Assembly (NCBI RefSeq): GCF_025370785.1
Contig: NZ_JAMXFA010000005.1
Location: forward strand, 173,508-237,507
Source of the DNA: Laspinema olomoucense D3b
GTDB lineage: Bacteria > Cyanobacteriota > Cyanobacteriia > Cyanobacteriales > Laspinemataceae
Direction: 5' to 3'
DNA length: 64,000 nt
The position numbers and the translations under genes were made by a program. The notes beneath the pieces are model-generated. The model saw only the letters and a program-made list of their open reading frames with translations. It ran no database searches and had not been told where the DNA came from. Positions 19,022-26,172 of this stretch are shown in pieces (positions within the stretch are counted from its first letter, which is position 1; every line of letters begins with the position of its first letter).

Positions 19022-20056
19022 TAGCGGTTCCCGGACTCATGAGGTACAGTAGCAGCAATGAGCAAACCAATTGCGAATATCTTGTTGAGTGACTTGCCGC
19101 ATTGCTTCGGTAATCCCAATAACTAAATCTTCATAGGTTCTCGCTTGAAATTTTTTGAGAATTTCTTTAACTTTAGACCCAAAATTTTCAATCGGAGAAA
19201 ATTCCGGAGAATAAGGAGAGAGATAGATAAGCTTTGCTCCCACTTCTTGGATAGCTTCTTCAACCATTTGGCTCTTGTGAATGCTGGCATTATCCATAAC
19301 TACACAAGCATTTTTCCATAGATTAGGAACAAGCTTTGTCACAATAAAAGCTTCAAATGTAATTTGATTTGTTGTTCCATATATGTTGGTTGAAGCCACG
19401 AGTTTTTCGAGAGATAAAGCGCTCAACAAAGATACTCGTTTTCCTCTTTTTTGTGGCTTTGGGCCTCTAGCTCTTTGCCCTTTAATAGCTCGGGCTTGGG
19501 TTTTAATTAAGGCTAAGTCTACTCCGGATTCATCTATGAAAATCAAGTCCTCATAAGGAATATCTCGAATTTTCTCCCAAAACTCCACTCGCTTTTTTTG
19601 AACTTCTTCTTTATATTTTTCTTCGGCATAAAGGGTCTTTTTTTTACAAGTGTAGTTGAGCTTTTTAATGACTCTATCTAAAGTAGATGTACTGACTTTT
19701 ACTCCCGTTTTTTCTTCAAGCAAATCACAAAGCTCTTGCAATGTAGCATCATTATTATTTTCAAGGAGTTCTATCAAAATTACTATTTCTTGACTTCCGA
19801 GTTTAGGGGCAGTATTTCCCCCTTGAGGTTTAGGGGCCAAATCACCCGTTTCTTTAAATTGCTTGAGGATTTTTTGCACAAAACTTTTAGCGACGCCAAA
19901 TCGGTCAGCTACTTTTTGCATTGATAATTTTTCTTCCTCATAGATTTGTACGATTTTTTGCCGAAAGTCTAGAGAGTAGGGTTTCATGATAAATTCGGAT
20001 GGTTAAGATGAGTCAGTTCTCCTATGTATTGTACCTCATGAGTCCGGGAACCGCTA
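19022..20056. mobile_element. Complete IS630-family insertion sequence
   Basis: The element is bounded by perfect inverted repeats: the left end runs from TAGCGGTTCCCGG to GGTAC at 19047, and the right end is its exact complement (20031-20056). A TA dinucleotide duplication (19020-19021, 20057-20058) is the usual IS630/Tc1-mariner target site. One transposase gene fills the interior. Intact ends and ORF suggest a recent insertion. Confidence 0.88.
19037..19987 (-). CDS. IS630-family transposase
   Basis: 316 residues. An N-terminal HTH (MQKVADRFGVAKSFVQKIL) is followed by a DDE domain: first Asp in LIFIDESGVD, second Asp in ACVVMDNASIH and Glu in SPEFSPIENFGS. Spacing and motifs are those of IS630-family single-ORF transposases acting at TA targets. 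The frame is uninterrupted, so the enzyme may be active. It is carried by the element spanning 19022-20056. Confidence 0.9.
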   Translation of the reverse strand: MKPYSLDFRQKIVQIYEEEKLSMQKVADRFGVAKSFVQKILKQFKETGDLAPKPQGGNTAPKLGSQEIVILIELLENNNDATLQELCDLLEEKTGVKVSTSTLDRVIKKLNYTCKKKTLYAEEKYKEEVQKKRVEFWEKIRDIPYEDLIFIDESGVDLALIKTQARAIKGQRARGPKPQKRGKRVSLLSALSLEKLVASTNIYGTTNQITFEAFIVTKLVPNLWKNACVVMDNASIHKSQMVEEAIQEVGAKLIYLSPYSPEFSPIENFGSKVKEILKKFQARTYEDLVIGITEAMRQVTQQDIRNWFAHCCYCTS

Positions 20057-20194
20057 TAATCTTTCTGGGTTTCATTCAGTTAGGCGATCGCCATCCTTAT
20101 TTGCCCACTCTTGAATATAACTCTCTAGCTGCTGGGATCACCACATCCACACAATTGATATATAGCAATTTTCACATTCAGGAAGTTCATGAAA

Positions 20195-20265
20195 GATCCC
20201 CCCTAGCCCCCCTTAAAAAGGGGGGAACCTGGAAAGTCCCCCTTTTTAAGGGGATTTAGGGGGAG
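20195..20265. repeat. Short inverted-repeat element (CCCCCTTAAAAAGGGGG type)
   Basis: GATCCCCCCTA...CTTAAAAAGG...CCTTTTTAAGG...TTAGGGGGAG forms a nested palindrome. Such C/G-run palindromes are dispersed in cyanobacterial intergenic regions; a related piece occurs near 22.93 kb. Confidence 0.7.
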
Positions 20266-20337
20266 CCTTTATGGACTTGACCCACAAGAGAAAGGTTATA
20301 ACTTTTACCTGAGCAAATAAATCCCCACTTAATCTTC

Positions 20338-20997
20338 TTATCGGCGCTGAGAGAGCAGAATTTTGAGTTGGGTTTTAAATTCTGTAATTTCTTTCTCGGT
20401 GGGTTGGGTTTGTTGCCAACTCTCGCGGGTCATCAGGCGATCGCACCAATCTTTCAACCGAGGATAATCTTCCAGGGGTAATCCCAGACTCGGCAAAAAC
20501 GGAATGGCAGTTCCGGCAACAATATCCGCCAGGGTCAACTGTTCATCCCCAAAATATAGGCGATCGACTAATTTACTTTCAAAAAAGCGTAACACCTGGT
20601 CAATATTCTGTTTAGCTTCCTGCAATTTTTCCGGAGTTTCTTGGGAAAACCCCATCGAATGCATCATCAAGGGCCGCATCGGTGGCATCATCTGAGTTAA
20701 GGTCAAAATTTCTATCATTTTCACAGTCCCTAACATCTGGGGATCCGAGGGCAGTAAAGAAGGAGTGGGATATTTTACCTCTAAGTAATCCAAAATTGCC
20801 AAAGACTCCACCATTACAAATCCGTCATCTTCCAAAACCGGAATTTGGTGAAACGGATTGAGTGCTAGAAACTCCGGTTGGAACTGATCGCCATTAAGTT
20901 TCATCGGGACCAACTCAAACGATAGCCCTTTTTCTAATAAGGATATCCAGACCCGGCTAGAGTTAAAAGAAATGCGGTTGTAGTATAGCTTCAACAT
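20338..20997 (-). CDS. Glutathione S-transferase-like protein
   Basis: 219 residues from the ATG at 20997; a longer frame to 21132 adds residues unlike the family. The thioredoxin-like N-domain opens LKLYYNRISFNSSRVWISL, where Ser near residue 10-14 would activate glutathione. It includes the cis-Pro in FHQIPVL and the Glu-Ser pair in VMVESLAILDYL. The helical C-domain ends with LTLADIVAGTAIPF, the conserved N-capping/hydrophobic staple region. Substrate and cellular role are unknown. Confidence 0.8.
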   Translation of the reverse strand: MLKLYYNRISFNSSRVWISLLEKGLSFELVPMKLNGDQFQPEFLALNPFHQIPVLEDDGFVMVESLAILDYLEVKYPTPSLLPSDPQMLGTVKMIEILTLTQMMPPMRPLMMHSMGFSQETPEKLQEAKQNIDQVLRFFESKLVDRLYFGDEQLTLADIVAGTAIPFLPSLGLPLEDYPRLKDWCDRLMTRESWQQTQPTEKEITEFKTQLKILLSQRR

Positions 20998-21255
20998 GGC
21001 TTGATTTTTTTTACAATACCCTCCTAATTTTACCCGCCTTTGGGTCCAATACCACAACAGAGTCAGCGCAACTCGACCCAAGATGGTAAGGGCCGTTCCT
21101 CCTGGCCCATTGGGAGCCAGTCCATACTTCACTCCCTTCTTGTTGTAGTATGTTAATTTGGGGCAATCCTTTCCGCTTAATTATCGAGAAAACTCTTATA
21201 TAGCAAGCTTTACAAGGATGCTTCAAAAAAAACTCAAAAATTTTTCCAAAACCCC

Positions 21256-21284
21256 TTGACAGTTTTGTAGTATGTATGTAGTAT
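21256..21284 (+). promoter_or_regulatory. Sigma70-type promoter of the tRNA array
   Basis: TTGACA at 21256-21261 and TAGTAT at 21279-21284 are separated by 17 bp, about 200 bp before the first tRNA. Downstream, the leader carries ACCTTGAAAACTAAATAATT (about 21340-21360), resembling sequences found in rRNA leaders and spacers. Confidence 0.7.
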
Positions 21285-21487
21285 ATAAATATGAGGCGAG
21301 AGGAACAGGGCAAAACGCTCTACCCAAACGCCCCCATCGAACCTTGAAAACTAAATAATTAAAGGGCCATTTAATGAAAATGGAAACAATGGCGGACTCA
21401 ATGGGTGGGAATCATTCCCTTGAATTATTCCCACCCTATCAACCGCCGAACTTTTCCAAATTCCATGTAATCCACTGCTGATTTCAT

Positions 21488-21562
21488 GGGGGTGTAGCTC
21501 AGTTAGCGTAGAGCACTTGTCTGTCGAACAAGTCGTCGCGGGTTCGAGTCCCGTCACTCCCG
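21488..21562 (+). tRNA. trnD-GUC: tRNA-Asp (GUC)
   Basis: Cloverleaf with acceptor GGGGGTG/CACTCCC, anticodon loop CTGTCGA and T arm GCGGG/CCCGT. First gene of the array; the 3' CCA is not encoded. Confidence 0.9.
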
Positions 21563-21621
21563 TTCAGCAGGGATTAAATTTGGAAAAAACCCCTAAGAAA
21601 AAACTCGATTGTAATGGATAT

Positions 21622-21696
21622 GGCCTCATCGTCTAATGGTTAGGATAAAGTCCTTTCAAGGCTGGGATACGGGTTCAATTCCCGTTGAGGCTACCA
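21622..21696 (+). tRNA. trnE-UUC: tRNA-Glu (UUC), copy 1
   Basis: Acceptor GGCCTCA/TGAGGCT, anticodon loop CTTTCAA, T arm ACGGG/CCCGT, CCA encoded. The anticodon stem AAGTC/GGCTG has one mismatch at its top pair, which makes it weaker than normal. Confidence 0.85.
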
Positions 21697-21705
21697 AATC
21701 AATCT

Positions 21706-21780
21706 CGCAGTGTAACTTAATGGTAAAGTACCCAGCTCATAACTGGGTTGATGCAGGTTCAAATCCTGCTGCTGCGACCA
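21706..21780 (+). tRNA. tRNA with CAU anticodon (Met or Ile2)
   Basis: Acceptor CGCAGTG/TGCTGCG, D arm ACTT/AAGT, anticodon loop CTCATAA in a perfect CCCAG/CTGGG stem, CCA encoded. Elongator Met versus lysidine-modified Ile2 cannot be decided by eye. Confidence 0.85.
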
Positions 21781-21783
21781 AAC

Positions 21784-21858
21784 GTGGGGATAGTGTAACG
21801 GCTAACATGACGGTCTCCAAAACCGTTGATCTGAGTTCAAATCTCAGTCCCTGCGCCA
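21784..21858 (+). tRNA. trnW-CCA: tRNA-Trp (CCA)
   Basis: Acceptor GTGGGGA/TCCCTGC, anticodon loop CTCCAAA in ACGGT/ACCGT, T arm CTGAG/CTCAG, discriminator G, CCA encoded. Confidence 0.9.
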
Positions 21859-21863
21859 ACTAT

Positions 21864-21940
21864 GGTGCCGTAGGCAAATCGGTAAAGCCACTGACCTTTC
21901 AAGTCAGCATCTGCGGGTTCAAATCCCGTCGGCACTGCCA
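21864..21940 (+). tRNA. trnE-UUC: tRNA-Glu (UUC), copy 2
   Basis: Acceptor GGTGCCG/CGGCACT, anticodon loop CTTTCAA in a perfect CTGAC/GTCAG stem, T arm GCGGG/CCCGT, CCA encoded. It differs widely from copy 1, so it is not a recent duplicate. Confidence 0.85.
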
Positions 21941-21948
21941 CATTGTAT

Positions 21949-22035
21949 GGGCTGGTATCCAAATTGGTGAAGGAGCTTGACTGTAAATTAAGTGCTATTG
22001 TGCTGAACATGGGGGTTCGAGTCCCTCCCGGCCCA
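21949..22035 (+). tRNA. trnY-GUA: tRNA-Tyr (GUA)
   Basis: Class II tRNA with a long variable arm, anticodon loop CTGTAAA and acceptor GGGCTGG/CCGGCCC, as normal for bacterial tRNA-Tyr. Confidence 0.9.
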
Positions 22036-22039
22036 TTCT

Positions 22040-22127
22040 GGAGAGGTGGCCGAGTGGCTTAAGGCGCTTTCCTGCTAAGAAAGAGCGGTTTAATGACCGT
22101 CGAGGGTTCGACTCCCTCCCTCTCCGC
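22040..22127 (+). tRNA. trnS-GCU: tRNA-Ser (GCU)
   Basis: Class II tRNA, acceptor GGAGAGG/CCTCTCC, anticodon loop CTGCTAA, long variable arm (GCGGTTTAATGACCGT), discriminator G. Followed by a T run. Confidence 0.9.
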
Positions 22128-22163
22128 CTTTTTTGTATAACCTGGGTGCATGACACCCAACCT

Positions 22164-22253
22164 GGAGAGATGGCCGAGAGGCTGATGGCGCGGTCTTGGA
22201 AAGACCGATCGGATTGAACAAATCCGACGAGGGTTCAAATCCCTCTCTCTCCT
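22164..22253 (+). tRNA. trnS-GGA: tRNA-Ser (GGA)
   Basis: Class II tRNA, acceptor GGAGAGA/TCTCTCC, anticodon loop TTGGAAA in CGGTC/GACCG, long variable arm. The discriminator is T rather than the usual G of tRNA-Ser. Confidence 0.88.
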
Positions 22254-22257
22254 TTAT

Positions 22258-22331
22258 CCCCCGGTAGCTCAGTTGGTAGTAGCGCCTGTCTGAAGAACAG
22301 GAGGTCGTCGGATCGAAGCCGACCTGGGGGG
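22258..22331 (+). tRNA. trnF-GAA: tRNA-Phe (GAA)
   Basis: Acceptor CCCCCGG/CTGGGGG, anticodon loop CTGAAGA in CCTGT/ACAGG. The T loop reads ATCGAAG, replacing the normal TTCRANT at position 54. Confidence 0.85.
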
Positions 22332-22338
22332 CTGGTAT

Positions 22339-22414
22339 TGCCTGGTGGACGATTGGCAAGTCGCTGTGACTCTGAATCATAGAGAGGTTGGTTCGACCCC
22401 AACCCAGGCATCCA
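22339..22414 (+). tRNA. trnQ-CUG: tRNA-Gln (CUG), irregular
   Basis: Acceptor TGCCTGG/CCAGGCA, anticodon loop CTCTGAA in TGTGA/TCATA, T arm GTTGG/CCAAC, CCA encoded. One extra base lies between the D and anticodon stems. Confidence 0.75.
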
Positions 22415-22422
22415 TATCACAA

Positions 22423-22498
22423 TGCCCTGTGGTGTAATTGGGAACATTTCTGGATTTGACCCAGAAGAGTCCAGGTTCGAACCCTGGCGGGGCATCCA
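22423..22498 (+). tRNA. trnQ-UUG: tRNA-Gln (UUG)
   Basis: Acceptor TGCCCTG/CGGGGCA, anticodon loop ATTTGAC in TCTGG/CCAGA, T arm CCAGG/CCTGG, CCA encoded. Confidence 0.88.
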
Positions 22499-22504
22499 AT
22501 TTTT

Positions 22505-22578
22505 GCTCCTGTGGCGTAATTGGAAAACGCGATCGCCTCAAAAGCGATTTATTGTGAGTTCGAGTCTCACCGGGAGTA
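22505..22578 (+). tRNA. Class I tRNA with CAA (Leu) anticodon
   Basis: Regular class I cloverleaf: acceptor GCTCCTG/CGGGAGT, D stem GCG/CGC, anticodon stem ATCGC/GCGAT (it contains a HIP1 palindrome), loop CTCAAAA, five-base variable loop, T arm GTGAG/CTCAC, discriminator A. Bacterial tRNA-Leu should have a long variable arm, so the charged amino acid is doubtful. Confidence 0.75.
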
Positions 22579-22591
22579 CCTTGGTTCTCTC

Positions 22592-22676
22592 ACTCCTGTG
22601 GCGGAATCGGTAGACGCGGCAGACTTAAAATCTGTTTTTTTAAAAAGTGTGGGTTCGAGTCCCACCAGGAGTACCA
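22592..22676 (+). tRNA. trnL-UAA: tRNA-Leu (UAA), intronless
   Basis: Class II tRNA, acceptor ACTCCTG/CAGGAGT, anticodon loop CTTAAAA, long variable arm, CCA encoded. The group I intron often found in cyanobacterial tRNA-Leu(UAA) is absent. Confidence 0.9.
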
Positions 22677-22677
22677 A

Positions 22678-22752
22678 CGGGATGTAATTCAGCGGTTTTA
22701 GAAGCCTTGGTTTGGGGCCAAGGAGTCGTGGGTTCAAATCCTACCATCCCGA
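22678..22752 (+). tRNA. trnP-UGG: tRNA-Pro (UGG)
   Basis: Acceptor CGGGATG/CATCCCG, anticodon loop TTTGGGG in CTTGG/CCAAG, T arm GTGGG/CCTAC with one G-T pair. Followed by a run of T. Confidence 0.88.
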
Positions 22753-22760
22753 TTTTTTTT

Positions 22761-22834
22761 GCCCCTGTGACGTAATTGGAAACCGTCGCTCGCTCAGACC
22801 GAGTGTTTTACAGGTTCGAGTCCTGTCAGGGGTA
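22761..22834 (+). tRNA. Class I tRNA with CAG (Leu) anticodon
   Basis: Acceptor GCCCCTG/CAGGGGT, D stem ACG/CGT, anticodon loop CTCAGAC in GCTCG/CGAGT, five-base variable loop, T arm ACAGG/CCTGT. Like the CAA tRNA, it lacks the long arm of tRNA-Leu. Its body resembles the Arg(TCT) tRNA of this array in the D loop (AATTGGAAA). Confidence 0.75.
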
Positions 22835-22870
22835 TTGGGTTTAATTCACCCAACTGATGGCCTGGTTTAA

Positions 22871-23006
22871 TATACTTCTTGCAACATTCTTTCACGCCCC
22901 CCAAGAGTTAAACATTTATTCCTCTAGCCTCCCCCTTTTTAAGGGGGACGGGAGGGGGATCTCAAGGGGGAACAAGGGAGCAATCCAGTATTTTGCAAGA
23001 GGTCTA
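22871..23006. repeat. Intergenic inverted-repeat element between tRNAs
   Basis: The ends TACTTCTTGCAA and TTTTGCAAGAGGTCTA are inverted relative to each other, and the interior holds CTCCCCCTTTTTAAGGGGG-type palindromes. It looks like a small non-coding mobile or MITE-like repeat inserted between two tRNA genes. Confidence 0.55.
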
Positions 23007-23012
23007 AAATTC

Positions 23013-23086
23013 GCCCCTGTAGCCCAATTGGAAGAGGCACTAGACTAAGGATCTAGTGGATACTGGTTCGAGTCCAGTCAGGGGTA
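23013..23086 (+). tRNA. Class I tRNA with AAG (Leu) anticodon
   Basis: Acceptor GCCCCTG/CAGGGGT, D stem GCCC/GGC, anticodon loop CTAAGGA in CTAGA/TCTAG, five-base variable loop, discriminator A. The body looks like tRNA-Arg. An A34 anticodon for Leu is rare in bacteria. Decoding and charging are uncertain. Confidence 0.72.
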
Positions 23087-23099
23087 TTTTGGTGATTTA

Positions 23100-23177
23100 T
23101 GCAGGGATGGAGCAATGGTTGGCTCGTCAGTCTCATAAACTGAACATCAGCAAGTTCAAATCTTGCCCCTGCCACCA
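23100..23177 (+). tRNA. tRNA with CAU anticodon (initiator-like acceptor)
   Basis: Anticodon loop CTCATAA in TCAGT/ACTGA, D arm GAGC/GCTC, T arm GCAAG/CTTGC, CCA encoded. Pairing TGCAGGG with CCCTGCC leaves a T1-C72 mismatch, an initiator feature. The three G-C pairs of an initiator anticodon stem are missing, so fMet is not certain. Confidence 0.75.
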
Positions 23178-23186
23178 ATTCTTAAT

Positions 23187-23259
23187 GCTGGTGTGGCTCA
23201 ATTGGCAGAGCGATCGCCTTGTAAGCGATGGGTTGCAGGTTCAATTCCTGTCACCAGCT
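23187..23259 (+). tRNA. trnT-UGU: tRNA-Thr (UGU)
   Basis: Acceptor GCTGGTG/CACCAGC, anticodon loop CTTGTAA in ATCGC/GCGAT (again a HIP1 palindrome), T arm GCAGG/CCTGT. Confidence 0.88.
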
Positions 23260-23263
23260 TGTT

Positions 23264-23335
23264 GCGGGTGTGATGTAGTGGTAAGCATCTGAGTCTGCCA
23301 GTCTCAGTGCATGGGTTCAAATCCCATCATCCGCT
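23264..23335 (+). tRNA. trnG-GCC: tRNA-Gly (GCC)
   Basis: Acceptor GCGGGTG/CATCCGC, anticodon loop CTGCCAG with a stem of four pairs plus a T-T mismatch (TGAGT/TCTCA), T arm ATGGG/CCCAT. Confidence 0.82.
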
Positions 23336-23340
23336 TTTGG

Positions 23341-23412
23341 AGTCCTATAGCTCAACGGTAGAGCGCTTGCCTTACAAGCAAGATGTTGTCAGTTCAAATC
23401 TGACTAGGACCA
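23341..23412 (+). tRNA. trnV-UAC: tRNA-Val (UAC)
   Basis: Anticodon loop CTTACAA in CTTGC/GCAAG, D arm GCTC/GAGC, T arm GTCAG/CTGAC. The first acceptor pair is A-C, the rest of AGTCCTA/TAGGACC pairs. Confidence 0.85.
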
Positions 23413-23421
23413 CCTATAAAA

Positions 23422-23495
23422 GAGAGTGTAACTTAATTGGAAAAAGTCCCGATCTTCTAAATCGGTTTATGTAGGTTCGAGTCCTACCACTCTTG
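23422..23495 (+). tRNA. trnR-UCU: tRNA-Arg (UCU)
   Basis: Acceptor GAGAGTG/CACTCTT, D arm ACTT/AAGT, anticodon loop CTTCTAA in CCGAT/ATCGG, T arm GTAGG/CCTAC, discriminator G. Confidence 0.87.
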
Positions 23496-23552
23496 TTTTT
23501 ATTCACTTAAAAAGGAGGGATTATCTTCTGAAATTCAAATGGTTTAACTTTC

Positions 23553-23786
23553 GGCGATCGCGTCTAAGCGTGACCTAATTTTTGGAGCTTACATACTTGA
23601 GTACGAGAGGAAAAGTGCCACGAAATAACTGTGGGCGCGTGAGAACGAGGAATACGAAGAACCCGAGAGGTGGGCTTAAAAGTAGCCATCCTTTAAAGAG
23701 TGTGTAACAACCCATCGGCGGAGTCCCTCTAGTAACTGAGAAAGCGCAAAATGCTCCTCGCACTTGCACGACCAAACGCGATCGCC
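23553..23786 (+). ncRNA. Y-RNA-like RNA carrying a 23S GTPase-centre-like module
   Basis: A 234-nt gap between tRNA-Arg and tRNA-Ala whose ends pair: GGCGATCGCGT (23553) with ACGCGATCGCC (ending 23786). Inside, CGTG/CACG, then ACCTAATTTTT opposite TCGCACTTG, then GGAGC/GCTCC, then TTACATACTTG, reproduce the stem signature of the five units at 26.17-26.96 kb. In place of a tRNA-like fold it carries, at 23663-23718, TGGGCTTAAAAGTAGCCATC and CTTTAAAGAGTGTGTAAC, closely matching the L11-binding/GTPase-associated centre of 23S rRNA (E. coli 1051-1108). The closing helix is re-paired as CCGA/TCGG. Transcription is inferred from its position inside the array. Confidence 0.65.
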
Positions 23787-23814
23787 TCACTTAGGTCAAT
23801 TGTCTACTGAATCT

Positions 23815-23887
23815 GGGTCTGTAGTTCCAATGGGAGAACGCTTCTCTTGCAAAGAAGAGGTTGCGGGTTCGACCCCCGCCGGATCCA
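23815..23887 (+). tRNA. trnA-UGC: tRNA-Ala (UGC)
   Basis: Acceptor GGGTCTG/CGGATCC, anticodon loop CTTGCAA in CTTCT/AGAAG, T arm GCGGG/CCCGC. A G-U pair at position 3-70, the main alanine identity element, is present. Confidence 0.88.
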
Positions 23888-23892
23888 CTGAT

Positions 23893-23967
23893 GGTGTCTG
23901 AAGTCCAAGCGGTCCAGACGCTGGTTTGTGAAGCCAGTCCTAGCGGGTTCAAGTCCCGTCAGACACC
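23893..23967 (+). tRNA. trnH-GUG: tRNA-His (GUG)
   Basis: Acceptor GTGTCTG/CAGACAC with an extra 5' G opposite discriminator C, the histidine identity pair. Anticodon loop TTGTGAA in CTGGT/GCCAG. Confidence 0.9.
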
Positions 23968-23971
23968 CTGC

Positions 23972-24057
23972 GGAAGATGCTGCTGAATGGACGGCAACTG
24001 GTCTCGAAAGCCAGAGTACGGGTCACTGTAGGGGTTCGATTCCTCCATCTTCCACCA
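23972..24057 (+). tRNA. trnS-CGA: tRNA-Ser (CGA)
   Basis: Class II tRNA, acceptor GGAAGAT/ATCTTCC, anticodon loop CTCGAAA in CTGGT/GCCAG, long variable arm, CCA encoded. The discriminator is A rather than G, and the T stem AGGGG/CCTCC has an A-C mismatch. Confidence 0.85.
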
Positions 24058-24058
24058 C

Positions 24059-24130
24059 CCACCTGAAGCCTAAAAGTGAGGCACCGTGCTGATAACACGG
24101 GGTTAGGAGGGGCAGTACCTCCCTGGTGGA
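24059..24130 (+). tRNA. trnI-GAU: tRNA-Ile (GAU) with abnormal T loop
   Basis: Anticodon loop CTGATAA in CCGTG/CACGG, D arm GCC/GGC, T stem GGAGG/CCTCC. The T loop reads GGCAGTA with no TTC, and the acceptor CCACCTG/CTGGTGG has a T-T mismatch. It may not fold or be modified like a normal tRNA. Confidence 0.7.
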
Positions 24131-24133
24131 TTT

Positions 24134-24203
24134 CCCTTTGCCAGCGGATCTGGACCTGATGCTACGAACATCGGTGTGGGTGGTTCGACTCCATCCAAAG
24201 GGG
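24134..24203 (+). tRNA. trnR-ACG: tRNA-Arg (ACG)
   Basis: Acceptor CCCTTTG/CAAAGGG, anticodon loop CTACGAA in TGATG/CATCG (four strong pairs), T arm GGTGG/CCATC. Confidence 0.8.
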
Positions 24204-24255
24204 CTTTCTCTTGCCTGTGAGATGCCTCGCGCATCACTTTAAAGTGAGAGATTAT

Positions 24256-24327
24256 TCCTCGGTAGCTCAATGGTGGAGCGTCCGGCTGTTAACCGGAGGG
24301 TTCTTGGTTCGAGTCCAAGTCGAGGAG
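24256..24327 (+). tRNA. trnN-GUU: tRNA-Asn (GUU)
   Basis: Acceptor TCCTCGG/TCGAGGA, D arm GCTC/GAGC, anticodon loop CTGTTAA in TCCGG/CCGGA, T arm CTTGG/CCAAG, discriminator G. Confidence 0.9.
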
Positions 24328-24389
24328 TTTCGGAGTTTTATTTAAGTGAGAGGTAACGTTGTGATGAAATAGTTTAAGTCGGGATTGAT

Positions 24390-24475
24390 GGAAGCTGCTG
24401 CTGATGGGACGGCAACCAGCCTTGAAAACTGGGGTACGGTGGAAATCCGTAGGGGTTCGACTCCTCCAGCTTCCG
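24390..24475 (+). tRNA. trnS-UGA: tRNA-Ser (UGA)
   Basis: Class II tRNA, acceptor GGAAGCT/AGCTTCC, anticodon loop CTTGAAA, long variable arm, discriminator G. The last anticodon-stem pair is C-A. Its overall similarity to the Ser(CGA) gene suggests duplication. Confidence 0.86.
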
Positions 24476-24492
24476 GTGATCTGGTATAAAAT

Positions 24493-24565
24493 GGGTGGTT
24501 GGCAGATCGGTTGATGCATCCGACTTTTAATCGGATCAAGAGAGGTTCAACTCCTCTACCACCCT
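24493..24565 (+). tRNA. trnK-UUU: tRNA-Lys (UUU)
   Basis: Acceptor GGGTGGT/ACCACCC, anticodon loop CTTTTAA in TCCGA/TCGGA, T arm AGAGG/CCTCT. Last tRNA of the array; the GNAT gene starts 22 bp later. Confidence 0.9.
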
Positions 24566-24587
24566 TTATTTAAAGAGGTAAACAGTG

Positions 24588-25556
<969 letters not shown>

Positions 25557-25586
25557 ATTAGCAAATTAATTTTTTTTACTATCCGC

Positions 25587-25615
25587 TTGACAAGTCGTAG
25601 CACGAATGTTACATT
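25587..25615 (+). promoter_or_regulatory. Sigma70-type promoter before the Y-RNA/TROVE locus
   Basis: TTGACA at 25587-25592 and TACATT at 25610-25615, spaced by 17 bp. The following leader includes CCTTAAAAACTCAATAATA, resembling the leader of the tRNA array. The rest of 25616-25941 shows no gene. Confidence 0.65.
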
Positions 25616-25842
25616 AAAGAGAGTCCAGAAAAAAACTCAATCATATTTCTCTAGTTTCCCCCTTAAAAACTCAATAATACCGGGGCGTTTAACCCAAAGC
25701 AATTAAAAGATTTTTTTGAAACAGATTGAGGTATTTCCTTGTTTTTATACCTGAAACTGCTTCCCCTGAGTTGGCAAAATTCTCAGCCGCAAACTCAGCA
25801 GAAGCAGTTAACCACAACTCCAAATCAGTCCAACGAAATTAA

Positions 25843-26142
<300 letters not shown>

Positions 26143-26172
26143 ACTCCACCTCCTAGATTTGATAACAATTAG

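Noticed and set aside
22592..22676. Group I intron in tRNA-Leu(UAA)
   Set aside because: The anticodon loop is continuous (CTTAAAA) and the gene is only 85 bp long.
21636..23292. Protein-coding ORFs across the tRNA array
   Set aside because: They are readings through tRNA genes in fixed phase and contain no protein features.
23553..23786. RNase P RNA or tmRNA in the tRNA-array gap
   Set aside because: No RNase P P4 core or tmRNA tag frame could be found; the only rRNA/tRNA-like match is the L11-binding-domain segment.
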